Positions 46,101 through 54,188 of a DNA stretch of 64,000 nucleotides are shown here, in pieces; position 1 is the first letter of the stretch, and each line of letters opens with the position of its first letter. A program made the position numbers and the translations under genes. The notes under the pieces were generated by a model. That model made no database searches and was not told the DNA's origin. It was given only the letters and a program-made list of their open reading frames with translations. Source of the DNA: Congeria kusceri (lineage: Eukaryota; Mollusca; Bivalvia; Myida; Dreissenidae); NCBI GenBank assembly GCA_027627225.1, contig CM051029.1, forward strand, positions 71,720,578-71,784,577, in the 5' to 3' direction.

Positions 46101-48144
46101 CTTGTGCCAATCACAGATACAAAAAAAAATATAAAAATTCACTTCGATGCGGGATGATGTTGTCTACATATGCACCGTTTGTGACGTCATAAAACTCGCA
46201 CTTGCAAACTATGGTGCAACATAGATGCCTTCTCTATATTAGTTTTTATGTTCAACTTAAAATGAAATTTTCATAAAATCCAAAGCAAGTTAAGGTGAGG
46301 ACTTTTACAATATCTTAAAAAATAATAAAACCTATCACTCAGTGCAATTAATGTTTGTGAAGGAATTTGTTTGACCCGCAAACACTATATTGACTGGACT
46401 AGTTGGAATAAAACGACCAATGGCCCGAATCTTAGCTTCTTTAATAACTATCCGAATATATTTTACCTAGATAGCGGCTGTAAGTTTGTCTGAGTCATAA
46501 ACTATCCATTATTAACTGTAAGGATTACTAAAAATCAAGATAACAAATATTGGTGAAGGTCAGCTGTGAATTCATGCTTTGAAGTACCCTAAAAGTATTA
46601 ACCGTATAATAGCAACACTGACTGTTATAAACCCAATACCACATTATATAGTCTGGCTTTTTTACGATGGGGCATGGTTTTTCATACTTAACAAAAATGG
46701 ATCAAACTTTTCAAAATGAAACTGCACGTTTTTCATCTCATGTGTCGCAGGGAAACGTTCGTTTTCACGTGCTGAAATTCGATAAAATTTGATAATTGAT
46801 GAAAACTTTCATAATTATAACCTTTCTTATCTGGGCATATTTGTAAACAGTTATTGCTATCATTTATCTAATATAGATAAGCAAATTTACTCTTGAATTT
46901 CGGGAAATAACAATTGTAAACGAATGCAAATTGCGTCGTGTTACGAAGTGTTGGAAAATAGGTTTTACCGGGATAATATAATTGTAGTGCTTATCAACAA
47001 TAACGAAATTATTTTAAATATTACATTTTGTGAGCGGGTGATTTAAATATACTGTGCTGTAAACATTACATTTGTGGGCATAAAGTGCACTGAAAACATC
47101 ATTCACAATATCGTGTATATTATCCTCGAGAGATTTTTAACAAAAATAAAAAAAAAGTGTGCTGTTATTTTTTTCTTTCTTACGGTATTTTTTATAAAAT
47201 ACACTAATACATGTTAAAATCTGCTTTTTAGATGTAACGTTCAGCATAATATGTCATATCAATGGGGCACTTACAGTTGTTTCTGATTTTGCATACAATA
47301 TACATATTGAAACCCTTAATCAAATGTTTTTCACCCTAAGGTTTCAATCACTGCGAACCTTGAAAGCCAGAAGGGGCTTTTGGCCTTCTTTGCTTACGAG
47401 CTGATGAAACCCTCTAGCTTTCAAGGGACGCTGAAAAGTTATTAATAGCAATTCCATTTAATGATGTGTTTTATATTTCCAGCTACCCCTGAGAGCTCTT
47501 CACCACCAAACCTCGGCGTCATCGGCGTTGCGGCCGGCCTTTCCGTCATCGTCCCCATCACCTGCGTCGCCATCATGCACATTGCGCGCGTCTGCCAGCG
47601 TCGGCGTCGGTCGGCGACTAGCACTACCGAGACCGGCGCACAGGCAGACCTTCCGCCGTCGTATTCTTTTTTATTCGGAGACACAGTGAGAAGTATAAGC
47701 GAAATTGAAATCCCTTCGCAAAACCTTGATACCGGTCATTCTAATGCAAGTTTTAGTGCTTCCGTTACTCAGTTGACACCAGAATCAGATTCTCAAACGC
47801 ATTCACGTCGCGCATCAAGTTTGCCGGACATTCCAGAAAATCAACCAGTTGTTTCCTATTCGCCAGACGGACTTCCGGCCGCACCGGAAGCGCCTGAACC
47901 GGGACCACGAAGACCGTCCGCAACGTGGCGATCTCGGTTTCCAAACATGCACATCTCAATGTTTGACATATTTTCTCGTTCGGAGTCGCGGGAGTCCCAT
48001 GACATCACACAGCCGCCGACGCCGGATCTCAGCTACGCGCGCACGCCTCCGCCGGAATATAAGGATGCTGTGATATTGTTTGGCTCAAGGGAGATAAATC
48101 CTGACTTCGTTGAAGAAGTTAAGGAGAAAGAAGAATTACCTTAA
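29613..48144 (+). CDS. WxxW-domain single-pass membrane protein with PPxY tail (4 exons)
   Basis: Exons 29613-29688, 31313-31422, 38955-39165 and 47483-48144 join with GT/AG boundaries and matching phases (1, 0, 1) into 1059 bases: 352 residues plus stop. Predicted parts: signal peptide 1 to about 28; WxxW-type domain about 38-132, with WTGW at 38-41, six Cys (68, 78, 104, 111, 122, 131) and the closing C-ANYAIRF-EC; membrane span about 143-167; basic stop-transfer QRRRR; cytoplasmic tail 168-352 with PPSY (190-193) and PPEY (322-325), the motif bound by WW domains of Nedd4-family ligases. The domain family occurs in gel-forming mucins and CILP. Here it is alone on a membrane anchor, so a role in surface matrix or regulated trafficking is inference. 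Start: first ATG with a signal sequence. Additional skipped exons cannot be excluded. Confidence 0.8.
29885..30160 (+). mobile_element. tRNA-headed SINE, copy 1 (full)
   Basis: GGCCGTCTAGCTCAGTTGGT (A box) and GGGTTTGATTCCC (B box) form a tRNA-like head of about 73 bases. A unique body follows (CTACGGCCATTCTCCCCCTA, CAGTTACTGGCATAAGTATG) and a tail ATACGGCGAAAAATCGAAAC then CAAA repeats. Two more copies lie at 33.0 and 35.3 kb. The head pairs poorly in the acceptor and T stems, so it is not a working tRNA gene. It lies in intron 1 of the WxxW gene. Confidence 0.88.
30161..30670. other. Intron 1 remainder
   Basis: AT-rich with no recognised element. Confidence 0.4.
30674..30832. repeat. 52/53-bp tandem repeat, 3 units
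   Basis: CACGACACTACTACTAGTAT starts at 30674, 30726 and 30779. The units end in CCTACGTGACTAACA. Confidence 0.95.
31016..31250. repeat. GAT/GGT/AGT low-complexity tract in intron 1
   Basis: Imperfect trinucleotides (GATGAT, GGTGGTGG, AGTAGT) run up to the acceptor of exon 2. Open frames here on both strands are compositional. Confidence 0.8.
31313..31422 (+). CDS. WxxW gene exon 2: N-terminal half of the WxxW domain
   Basis: Acceptor TTCTTATTGTTTTAG precedes it and donor CGG|GTAGGT ends it in phase 0. It encodes HVRTWTGWYNTDTPTSSEED and a short basic end. Two Trp three apart, then Asn-Thr-Asp-x-Pro and an acidic run, is the signature start of a WxxW domain. The exon is GC-rich against its surroundings. 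Confidence 0.8.
31461..32478. repeat. 59-bp satellite, about 17 units, in intron 2
   Basis: Each unit contains GCGTCACTGTATACAGAAC, the palindrome AACATTCGAATGTT (or AACTTTCGAATGTT) and GCACTGTAACGACACAC. The period is 59. Sites such as GATACTGG/GATACTTG and ACATTCG/ACTTTCG vary together, and a two-unit combination recurs at least three times, implying amplification in dimers. It starts about 40 bases after the exon 2 donor. Confidence 0.96.
32479..32892. other. Intron 2 spacer
   Basis: No gene or repeat recognised. Confidence 0.4.
32893..33425. mobile_element. Inverted-repeat element split by a SINE
   Basis: The left end GGCCCATATTCACCAACC is followed by TTAGACATAAGAATAAAGAT. The right end is ATCTTTGTTCTTACG...TCTTAGAATTGATTGG then TGAATCTTGGCCCG, the inverse. 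The interior is interrupted at 32963 by a SINE and resumes at 33234. Without the insert it is about 260 bases. Confidence 0.75.
32964..33221 (+). mobile_element. tRNA-headed SINE, copy 2 (5'-truncated, nested)
   Basis: Same family as at 29.9 kb but lacking the first bases of the tRNA head; it begins GCTCAGTTGGTAGAGCGC. It is flanked by a 12-base duplication, ATAGAAATAGTA at 32952-32963 and 33222-33233, inside another element. That dates the SINE after the host element. Confidence 0.92.
33465..33936. repeat. Duplicated segment, copy A
   Basis: Contains GTCAGTAACCGCCGG, GATACACGACGATTATAT, TTCAGTAACCGCGCATTAAA, CGCTGATATCGA and AGGATCGCAAAAGGTACAGA in the same order as at 34149-34400. It also holds a run of G at about 33636-33645. 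Confidence 0.7.
33937..34148. mobile_element. Inverted-repeat element (MITE-like), copy 3
   Basis: The cleanest copy, 212 bases. The left end CAGGGTCGGTGTCCACAAAG CTCCTAAGGG mirrors the right end CCCTAAGGAGCTTTGTGAAT ACGGGCCCTG. It shares its interior with the copy at 6.8 kb. It lies exactly between the two copies of a duplicated segment. Confidence 0.85.
34149..34400. repeat. Duplicated segment, copy B
   Basis: Diverged second copy of 33465-33936, shorter by deletion, ending in a G run of about 14 at 34386-34399 that follows GCTCGAAAGAAACA, where copy A has GCTTAAAAGAAGCA. Confidence 0.7.
34401..35068. other. Intron 2 spacer
   Basis: AT-rich DNA with no recognised feature. A CTTAAG-type stretch at 34825-35060 may be a decayed inverted-repeat element ending in CCAGCCC. 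Confidence 0.35.
35069..35265 (-). mobile_element. Second-type tRNA-headed SINE, minus strand
   Basis: On the minus strand GGTCGCGGAGGCGTAGTGGA is followed by CCTAGCGATC and GGTCCCGGGTTCGATCTGG, an A-box and B-box layout of a tRNA-like head. The body includes TCTGTCCAAAGACACCAAGT and AAACGGACTCGAGAGTGTC. It is a different family from the plus-strand SINEs. Confidence 0.75.
35305..35596 (+). mobile_element. tRNA-headed SINE, copy 3
   Basis: Head CCGGCTAGCTTAGTTGG, then the same body and tail as at 29.9 kb. Flanked by AAAATGTAGCTTTA (35291-35304) and AAAATGTAGTTTTA (35597-35610), a target duplication with one mismatch. Confidence 0.92.
35611..36419. other. Intron 2 spacer
   Basis: No gene or repeat recognised. 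Confidence 0.4.
36421..36800. repeat. 32-bp tandem repeat, about 12 units
   Basis: The unit CTAAACTGTGCGGTAAATAT GCCGCAAGATAA repeats with almost no variation (rare CGG to TGG, one CTAAA to CTGAA). TGCGGTAAATATGCCGCA within it is a near-palindrome. The uniformity points to recent amplification. There are no spacers. Confidence 0.97.
36801..37371. other. Intron 2 spacer
   Basis: No gene seen. A short GT run lies at about 37354-37368. Confidence 0.4.
37372..37626 (-). mobile_element. Third-type tRNA-headed SINE, minus strand
   Basis: On the minus strand GGATCCGTGGTCTAGTGGTA (A box) and GCAGGTTCGAGCCCCCGC (B box) flank an anticodon-loop-like TTTCACAA, suggesting descent from tRNA-Val(CAC). The body continues with AAACCGAGGTGCTTCACACC and ATGGGAGAGAATCCCGG. 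The open frame on the plus strand is an artefact. Confidence 0.75.
38281..38375. mobile_element. GTGTCGTGGGAAA-type foldback element, copy 2
   Basis: GGCATGTCGTGAGAAACCCGG at left and GGTTTTCCCACGACACGCC at right, about 95 bases: a strongly deleted derivative of the 24-kb copy. Confidence 0.85.
38955..39165 (+). CDS. WxxW gene exon 3: cysteine-rich half of the domain
   Basis: Acceptor TTTCCGATTTCAG, donor TCTTT|GTAAGT. It encodes 70 residues plus one base and all six Cys of the domain, including ICGGYPPINAACRD and GIYCRDADQ. It starts in phase 0 and ends in phase 1, fitting exons 2 and 4 exactly. Confidence 0.85.
39195..39292. mobile_element. GTGTCGTGGGAAA-type foldback element, copy 3
   Basis: GTGTCGTGGGAAAACCGGGC at left and TTTTCCCACAAAACGCCTT at right. 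Only about 30 bases beyond the donor of WxxW exon 3. Confidence 0.85.
39366..39435. repeat. GAAT/GAAC tetranucleotide array
   Basis: AATGAATGAATGAACGGACG and variants, imperfect, about 70 bases. Confidence 0.9.
39703..39790. mobile_element. GTGTCGTGGGAAA-type foldback element, copy 4
   Basis: GAGGCGTGTCGTGGGAAAAC at left; CCACGACACGCCTCA at right. The right arm is much shortened. Confidence 0.85.
40070..40500. repeat. ATC/CAG/TAA compound microsatellite in nested tandem units
   Basis: Blocks of ATC, then 5-9 CAG, then TAA. The last two lie in longer units that end AAAACGAAAAATTCATAAAC and TTGATAGTAATGCTTTATAA (period about 120). CAG block length varies between units. Confidence 0.93.
40555..40742. 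repeat. 45-bp tandem repeat, 4 units
   Basis: GCTATAGGAACAAATGTCAG then TAATCTTAATCCTCTGGC repeats every 45 bases, hence an open repetitive frame through it. Confidence 0.95.
40743..41870. other. Intron 3 spacer
   Basis: No domain or splice support for the open frame at 41208-41528. Confidence 0.35.
41876..41920. repeat. 15-bp direct repeat, 3 units
   Basis: TAGCATACAGGGTAA three times in a row, perfect. Confidence 0.95.
42777..42854. other. Long hairpin overlapping a stop codon
   Basis: Two 39-base arms, GTTTGAGTAACTTAATAGCT... and its inverse, pair with 3 mismatches around a spacer of about one base. Stop codon 42849-42851 of the antisense gene lies inside one arm, so the hairpin would form right at the start of its 3' untranslated region. 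Confidence 0.93.
42849..44923 (-). CDS. Cysteine-rich protein of a lineage-expanded family, nested antisense gene
   Basis: The main exon runs from acceptor TTTCAG|AACATAACC at 44574 to the TGA at 42849. An upstream exon 44811-44923 joins it in phase (donor CATG|GTTTGT), giving CVICGTDDGVQLSTLGERGC and then EHNLRVEPGQSVHPVCRK, a Cys/His-containing N-terminus. The C-terminus is a Cys cluster, CSCKTNCDTRRCTCRKHGLS and on, resembling CXC/tesmin-like motifs. The core has HAFSGCDTVSRIYGIGK, recurring in large families of uncharacterised invertebrate and fish proteins. My recollection is that relatives have several hundred residues between the FLIDTLNSLGF block and HAFSGCDT; here they nearly adjoin, so this copy is probably internally deleted. 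No clear ATG: candidate 5' exons are listed separately. It lies wholly in intron 3 of the WxxW gene. Function unknown; possible transposon origin. Confidence 0.65.
45379..45440 (-). CDS. Candidate 5' exon of the antisense gene
   Basis: A 62-base segment with a good acceptor (TTACTTGCAG) and donor (CCAG|GTTAGT). In one frame it ends in phase 2 and fits exon 44811-44923, but that frame has no Met. In the frame set by the ATG exon upstream it reads into TGA at the first bases of 44923. Either it is untranslated or a further exon is missing. Confidence 0.4.
45609..45675 (-). CDS. Candidate first exon of the antisense gene
   Basis: Begins ATG (45675) encoding MFVLPTNKNLSRVHLTDVGE and ends at donor AGAG|GTATGT in phase 1. 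With the 62-base exon it gives a 43-codon frame that stops on entering exon 44811-44923. It could be an upstream ORF, a non-coding leader or a sign of an extra splice. Confidence 0.35.
46182..46189. promoter_or_regulatory. CRE-like palindrome TGACGTCA
   Basis: A perfect CREB/ATF-type site about 500 bases upstream of the candidate first exon of the antisense gene, in a slightly GC-richer patch. Its role is inferred from position only. Confidence 0.3.
46190..47482. other. End of intron 3
   Basis: AT-rich and without elements, except a 10-base inverted pair CCTTGAAAGC (about 47359) and GCTTTCAAGG (about 47418) shortly before the exon 4 acceptor. Confidence 0.4.
47483..48144 (+). CDS. WxxW gene exon 4: membrane span and cytoplasmic tail
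   Basis: Acceptor TTTTATATTTCCAG, two bases completing a Ser codon, then TPESSSPPN as juxtamembrane stalk, the span NLGVIGVAAGLSVIVPITCV, a QRRRR stop-transfer and a tail rich in Ser, Pro and acidic residues, ending EKEELP and TAA. Both PPxY motifs are here. Strong GC and codon bias relative to flanks support coding. An AATAAA at 48911-48916 is a candidate polyadenylation signal. Confidence 0.88.
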
Positions 48145-50378
48145 CACGCTGCCAGACAAGATTTATTGTGTTCAGACTATGCGTAAAGGCCTACAGTTTT
48201 TGAACAAACCGTTTGTAAAGCGGTTCTGTGGTGTTGCTGTGGCTGTTGTAATTCGAATTCGCAACTTTTCGGTTGTGACAAAAGTCCCACTGGGGTTTAG
48301 ATTAGAAACGTATGGTGTCTTAAGAGACTTAAGGTCTAAGGGCAACATATTGGTGCTATTTGCAGGGCATTTAAATGACCCAGTGTTGCCGCGGGAATTG
48401 TTCACTACCCCCATTGATCGGGGTTACAGATACTAATATACAGAATGTCTATATTGTTGTGTCTGGATGCGATAATAACTTTCCAGCTTGGCCCAATCAT
48501 ATATACGAGTGCATATCTTTATTTTAACATACTTTTGTAACGATTTCATGCAGATTGATAATGACTATTCCCGGTGCCTACGATCACATTCTCGAGCATG
48601 TAATGGTTCAGTTTTCTCGCCACGTAGATTTATGTTATGGATTTGTTAACTAATTTTAACAAAATAATGCATAATTATTAAGGGAGGCTACTCTTTCTCG
48701 CTTACTTAAATTTAAAATACTAGTAGTCCGCCCCTTTTCAGTCGTTAGTAAGTATTAATCCGGAGCGGACGTTCGTTTTTTTTCTCGGGACGTAGGTTTA
48801 AGTTATGAATTTTTGTTGAAAGATGGTGCAATATAGGAAACTAGGTCCTTGTTTATCTATTGTGTGTTTTATACACTTAAACATGTATTTGTCGTTTATT
48901 ATTATTTGATAATAAAAACTATGCTACTTTATGGTGTATATTTATTTAAAAACCATTGTGTTGGTGTTAACTTCTACGTTCTAAACATATTGATATATAC
49001 TGGGCCAAATTGCTAATCCGCCACTTTTGTGTTGGTATATTTCAATCAATTCTTACTCTTATATTTTCAAAATTTAAGTGTTAATGTGTGTTTCATTTTT
49101 TTTCAATTAACATTAAACTTGGCAAGATGGGTGGGAAAACCACTCGTGCGTGACCAATTCACGGCAAACTGTTTGCAAATGTTTTATAGGCTTATTTGAA
49201 AATTTTCGTTGTAATGCGCCTGTAGATAATTTAGAAATTGGCATTTTATATAGCGGCGGTTTAGACATTACTGCTATACTATTTCAGTATACATTCTCAG
49301 AACATATCAAGTATGTGTAGCATACCGTTAAGAATTTAAAAAATGTGAATTCTAATCGGTAACATGCCTAAACATATAATTAAATGCATGTTTCAGTTTA
49401 TTTAAAATTAATATGCACCGTTAATTCGGGGGCTTTGCATGTACATTCCGAAGTGCGCGTTATACACTTATTGTTAAAATAATATCATATGGCTATCAAT
49501 GATCGAAACAAATTTAATAAAAACTACATCCACGGTGGTAATACCGCTAAATACAATGAGTAAATTTACGGGACCTGCATCTTTATTCGTTAACTGGTTA
49601 AATATTTATGCATAGAGATTGAAATGTTTTATGACATTGTGTAAAAAAAAATTGGAAGAAAAGTCCCAACAGGCATGCTGCCAAATTTTCAATTCTTGTT
49701 TAATGACGATCGCAAAGAAAATCGCTAAATGTGAAAGAAAAGTATGTATGTGAATCGGTTTATATATATTCAAAGTGAAAGCTACGCAATCGATTTTGAA
49801 CAAAACACATAGACATATAAAACATATGTAATTAAATGCATTTATTAGGTGTTTAATTTTTTACCCAAAACGTCACAACTGAACCAGTTTAAACTATGCA
49901 AACGAGACACTTATTACATGCACAGACCTCTTGACGATTTATTTACGAGGCGGATAATGATTGAAATATTTTATGCACCTGGCAGTGTTCACTATCGAGT
50001 TTGACAAATTACATGTATTGGTATATACATTAAACGCATGCACCTATTTCATTCGACTCAGTTTATACAAACTTATTTAACGTCAGAATTTGATTTATGT
50101 TACTGGTTTGTTAAAATTAGCCAACACAATCGATTTTTTTTCCAAAATGTTTACCACATACAACCATGAACGTTTCTCTTAATAAATATATGAGATTGTT
50201 GCTTTCATTTTGTTGTCATAAGAATATTCAATACACTTGGATAAATGTTATTGCTTTTTTTGTGTTTAGGCAAATTTAGACTGACACTCAGTTTGGTTGA
50301 AAGCATCTTTAAATTGTTAACATGAGGTATATCCATCCTTTGTTTATACTAATAATATTCAGAATATTCAAGTTGCTT
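48145..50378. other. 3' flank of the WxxW gene and intergenic DNA
   Basis: A candidate polyadenylation signal is at 48911. Open frames at 48110-48436 lie in the 3' untranslated region and lack coding bias. No other element is recognised up to 50.38 kb. Confidence 0.4.
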
Positions 50379-50870
50379 TTAAAGGGACCTGTTCACAGAT
50401 TAACGCTTTGGTAATTCTCCAACTTTTTGTCACAGATTACAAAAATAAATGAACAGTGCATACAAGGGAGCGAAATAACACTGCGGGCACATACATATAC
50501 TGTAAATACCGTTTCGTTTATGAGGAATCGTCAGTTTAAATTAATAAAATTATAAATCGTTTGTAACTCGAAATGAAGATATAATTTGGAGTGTTTCTTT
50601 TGTTTTCGTTAAAATTGTTGACAACATGTGAATCATTAAGATACAATTAATATGCAGCGATATAGATAGTAATCGGAATGGTCGAGTGGTTAAGGCGATA
50701 GCCTTTTAATGCAGAGGTCCCGCGTTCGAATCCCGGCGGGACTTTTTTTGACTTTTTGAAAAAAAACTCAATTTCTTGTTATTATACTTGAGCTTTTGAA
50801 TTCCGATGCTTTAATCTGTCAGGTTAGAGCATTGAATGACATACAAAAATCTGCGAACAAGTCGCTTTAA
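50379..50870. mobile_element. TTAA-flanked palindromic element carrying a tRNA-like unit
   Basis: TTAA is present at both limits (50379-50382, 50867-50870). Inside are AGGGACCTGTTCACAGATT and, inverted, AATCTGCGAACAAGTCGCT. TTAA duplication with such ends suggests a piggyBac-type non-autonomous element. It contains the tRNA-like sequence at about 50675-50745, roughly in its middle. No protein-coding capacity. Confidence 0.75.
50675..50752 (+). tRNA. tRNA-like sequence (Leu/Ser-like head, degenerate)
   Basis: TGGTCGAGTGGTTAAGGCGA matches a type II tRNA A box and GCGTTCGAATCCCGGC a B box, followed by a T7 run that can end polymerase III transcription. The anticodon stem (ATAGCCTTTTAATGCAGA) and the acceptor ends pair badly, so it is probably a Pol III-competent relic rather than a decoding tRNA. 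Confidence 0.45.
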
Positions 50871-51004
50871 CAATGATTAACCAAGAATTGACATCTGCAT
50901 TCATAATAAGAAAATGGATTCTTGTTTTCAGTAGCCCGGGAAAAACTAAAATTCTCGAAAGGACAGCTTTTCGTATATATGGGAAATATCATAAAATGTC
51001 TTTG

Positions 51005-51145
51005 TTGATTACGGTGTAAGATCGTATTTTATTTCACGATTGTTCACATAAATGATATTTTTACGGGTGGCGCAGCTACGAGTGAACATATCTATTTTCT
51101 ATGGTCACGATTGAAATAAAATACGATCTCACGCAGAAATCATCT
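51005..51145. mobile_element. Short foldback element
   Basis: GTAAGATCGTATTTTATTTC at left mirrors GAAATAAAATACGATCTCAC at right, with partial extension on both sides; about 140 bases in all. Confidence 0.75.
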
Positions 51146-51989
51146 AATTTTCTTTTCATTTTAATTGCTATATAACTGGAATTTATTGGGAAATATCGCG
51201 AGACTCATTTGACTATTTTGAGTCCGGCATCGTCGACTGTCCGTTTCAATAACTGTTTTAAATTGGAAACCAGTATGAAACAGTGAAATTTATCAGAGTG
51301 GTAATTTTCACTGTTTAAAACAGTGGATTACCAATTTTATTTCATTGATATTTTTCTATAAATTACTGGAAAGCATAAAATAAAGCGGCATACTAACCAA
51401 CCCAAGTATTTTTCCATGAAAAACATTAAAATAAAAGTGCCAAAAACGACTTTGTTTCAAATGTGTTGTCACCCTTAAGGCCATACAAATTTGATTCTAT
51501 GTTTGGCGTCCCCATGAATTTTCGAAACCTACCAACCAGGCAAGAAAAAACAAACAACAAGTTGATAAAAAACATTCTTCTTTGACAACTTATTCATGGC
51601 AGTGGTCCAAGCTAAAGCAAATGTTTACTTGCAAAACACTTGTAATTATATCCTCTTATTGGGAAACTACTTGTTCATATTATTTTAACTGTGTAAATTA
51701 AGTAGTTGCTTATTATTTTTTATAAATATAGATAAACACACCTAAAAGTCTTTTTTTTCCAAATTGTGTATACACATTCTGCTTTTTTACACATTGTCAA
51801 AATAGTTGGGTTTTTTTCGTTAAGGCATCCAAAAACCTACCAGCACGAGGATGCTTAACATGTTATCAAGTTGGTATGGCCTAATGCTAAATATATGTAA
51901 ATGATAATGTGTTTTCAGAAATGCACACGTGCAGTATTATTTCGAGCATATGTATGCACTGTACCTTTCTTTTTTCTTTTTTTTGGATC

Positions 51990-52500
51990 TGTAGAGGCTC
52001 ACCCAAAGAACATTTCAATGAAAGTATTTGGAAATCCATTAGGTGGTTTCTGACGCGGAGATGGTCAAGTTGCCTATGTGGCCATATAGAGTCAATATTC
52101 CCCACCCCCTGGCAGCAAAGTGTTTAAGTGAATCAAAATTATTTGAAGGAGTTTGGTAAAGTGTCATCCAATTAATATTTAAATTATTTTAAAATCCAAC
52201 AAGTTGTTTCTGACGAGAAGATTGTCAAAGTTGGCTACATAGTCAAATACTGTCAAACATCTCCACCCATTTGCGGCCATGTTTTTACGAATCAAAATAA
52301 TTTTGGAAAATTTTAGTAGAGGCTCACACAAGCAAAATGTCTCTGAAATTATTTTAAAATCCGGCCAGTGGTTTCTGACGAGAAGATAATTTATACATCC
52401 ATATACATCTACGTCAAACTTCCACACCCCTTGCGGTTTTTTTAACAAAATCAAAATTATTTGAAGGAATTTGATAGGGGCTCATCCAGTGAACATTTCA
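51990..52500. repeat. Degenerate 150-170-bp direct repeats
   Basis: GTAGAGGCTCACCCAAAGAA or similar recurs near 51994, 52316 and 52469, and GGTTTCTGACG[A/C]G[A/G]AGAT near 52043, 52205 and 52371. Open frames here follow the repeats. Confidence 0.75.
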
Positions 52501-52567
52501 TTGCCAGAATACTATCGTTATCTACGGAGATTGATGAAAATATGTCATCTTGGGTCAAAAACTATTG

Positions 52568-53168
52568 GTCACTAGTCCAAGTATAACAAAACCCCTATTT
52601 ACCCCTTAGGACCGTCCAAGTATAACAAAACCCCTATTTACCCCTTAGGACCGTCAAAGTATAACAAAACCCCTATTTACCCCTTAGGCCGTCCAAGTAT
52701 AACAAAACCCCTATTTACCCCTTAGGACCGTCCAAGTATAACAAAACCCCTATTTACCGCTTAGGACCGTCCAAGTATAACAAAACCCCTATTTACCCCT
52801 TAGGCCGTTCAAGTATAACAAAACCCCTATTTACCCCTTAGGACCGTCCAAGTATAACAAAACCCCTATTTACCCCTTAGGATTGGTCACTAGTCCAAGT
52901 ATAACAAAACCCCTATTTACCCCTTAGGACCGTCCAAGTATAACAAAACCCCTATTTACCCCTTAGGCCGTCCAAGTATAACAAAACCCCTATTTACCCC
53001 TTAGGACCGTCCAAGTATAACAAAACCCCTATTTACCCCTTAGGACCGTCCAAGTATAACAAAACCCCTATTTACCCCTTAGGACCGTCCAAGTATAACA
53101 AAACCCCTATTTACCCCTTAGGACCGTCCAAGTATAACAAAACCCCTATTTTCCCCTTAGGCCGTCCA
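52568..53168. repeat. 38/39-bp tandem repeat, 15 units
   Basis: GTCCAAGTATAACAAAACCC then CTATTTACCCCTTAGG repeats 15 times. Units 1 and 9 are both preceded by ATTGGTCACTA, and GGCC/GGACC junction variants recur, so part of the array was copied as a block. Confidence 0.97.
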
Positions 53169-53203
53169 ATTTTCACCAGCTCAGGTTAGTACTTGGCCAG
53201 AAT

Positions 53204-53421
53204 GTTGTCCTCTGTGAATTCTAGGTTCTGCTGAAATATGGGTCACATGTCGTCAAAACTAGATCACTAGGTCAATTGTCCTCTGTGAAGTCTAGGTTCT
53301 GCTGAAATATGGGTCACATGTCGTCAAAACTAGATCACTAGGTCAATTGTCCTCTGTGAATTCTAGGTTCTGCTGAAATATGGGTCACATGTCGTCAAAA
53401 CTAGATCACTAGGTCAATTGA
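53204..53421. repeat. 71-bp tandem repeat, 3 units
   Basis: TTGTCCTCTGTGAATTCTAG with GGTCACATGTCGTCAAAAC and TAGATCACTAGGTCAA, nearly identical copies. Confidence 0.95.
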
Positions 53422-54180
53422 TATAGAAGTTGGTATGTGTTGTTTTGTTATTCGTGTTTGTTCTTTTATATGACATATATATTTTTGCGGCTTCATTTGT
53501 TATATAATCAGTTGAACTTTTGTCATAATGTTAAACTCGATGAATCTGGATACAGGTCAAATATTGTTCATGTGGATTGAACAACTAGGTCACTATGTAA
53601 CATTAAGTAAACTTTCTTCGTTTACAATCTATGAGACGTATGTTTTATCATATTAGTTTAAAATTTGATCAGATTGTTGTTCTCCATTCAATCTATGTTA
53701 TCGAAAAATAGGGGTCATCTGCGCTCAAAAGCTTAGGTCACCACATCAAATAATGTAAAAAGCTTCATTACAACGTATATATCCAAATTATACATCCAAT
53801 CAGTTTAATAGTCGGTCAGTCACTGAACTGAAAATCTAAGTAGTGACACCTTTATTGAGAAAATCGTCGTTAAGTCCTTATGAGACTTTATTTCGAGTAC
53901 ATAAACCATCCCGGCAGAATAACGTCGATATTGCTATCGCCCGTACCATGGACTTTACAAACAACATTAAAGAGAACCCTGTCAACAACGACACCTATGT
54001 ATAACGATACCCTGTCTTATCCGACATTCTTCTGTGGTGACGGCAGAATCCCTATATGTTCTATATAGTCAAAACCTGTTCATAAAGAAACCTTTACATT
54101 GAGCGAGGATGTATGCTCATAAGTGTTAACATATTTGCAACCCTGTCCTACATTGGTTTGTATATTAATGTGTGAAGTTT
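53422..54180. other. Dispersed-repeat-like DNA
   Basis: Phrases such as CCTGTCTTATCCGACATT (about 54011 and again at about 54798) indicate fragments of one dispersed repeat. No intact element or gene. Confidence 0.4.
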
Positions 54181-54188
54181 GATAAAAG

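Noticed and set aside
48110..48436. 108-codon frame after the WxxW gene
   Set aside because: Overlaps the end of exon 4 in another frame and lies in its 3' untranslated region; no domain.
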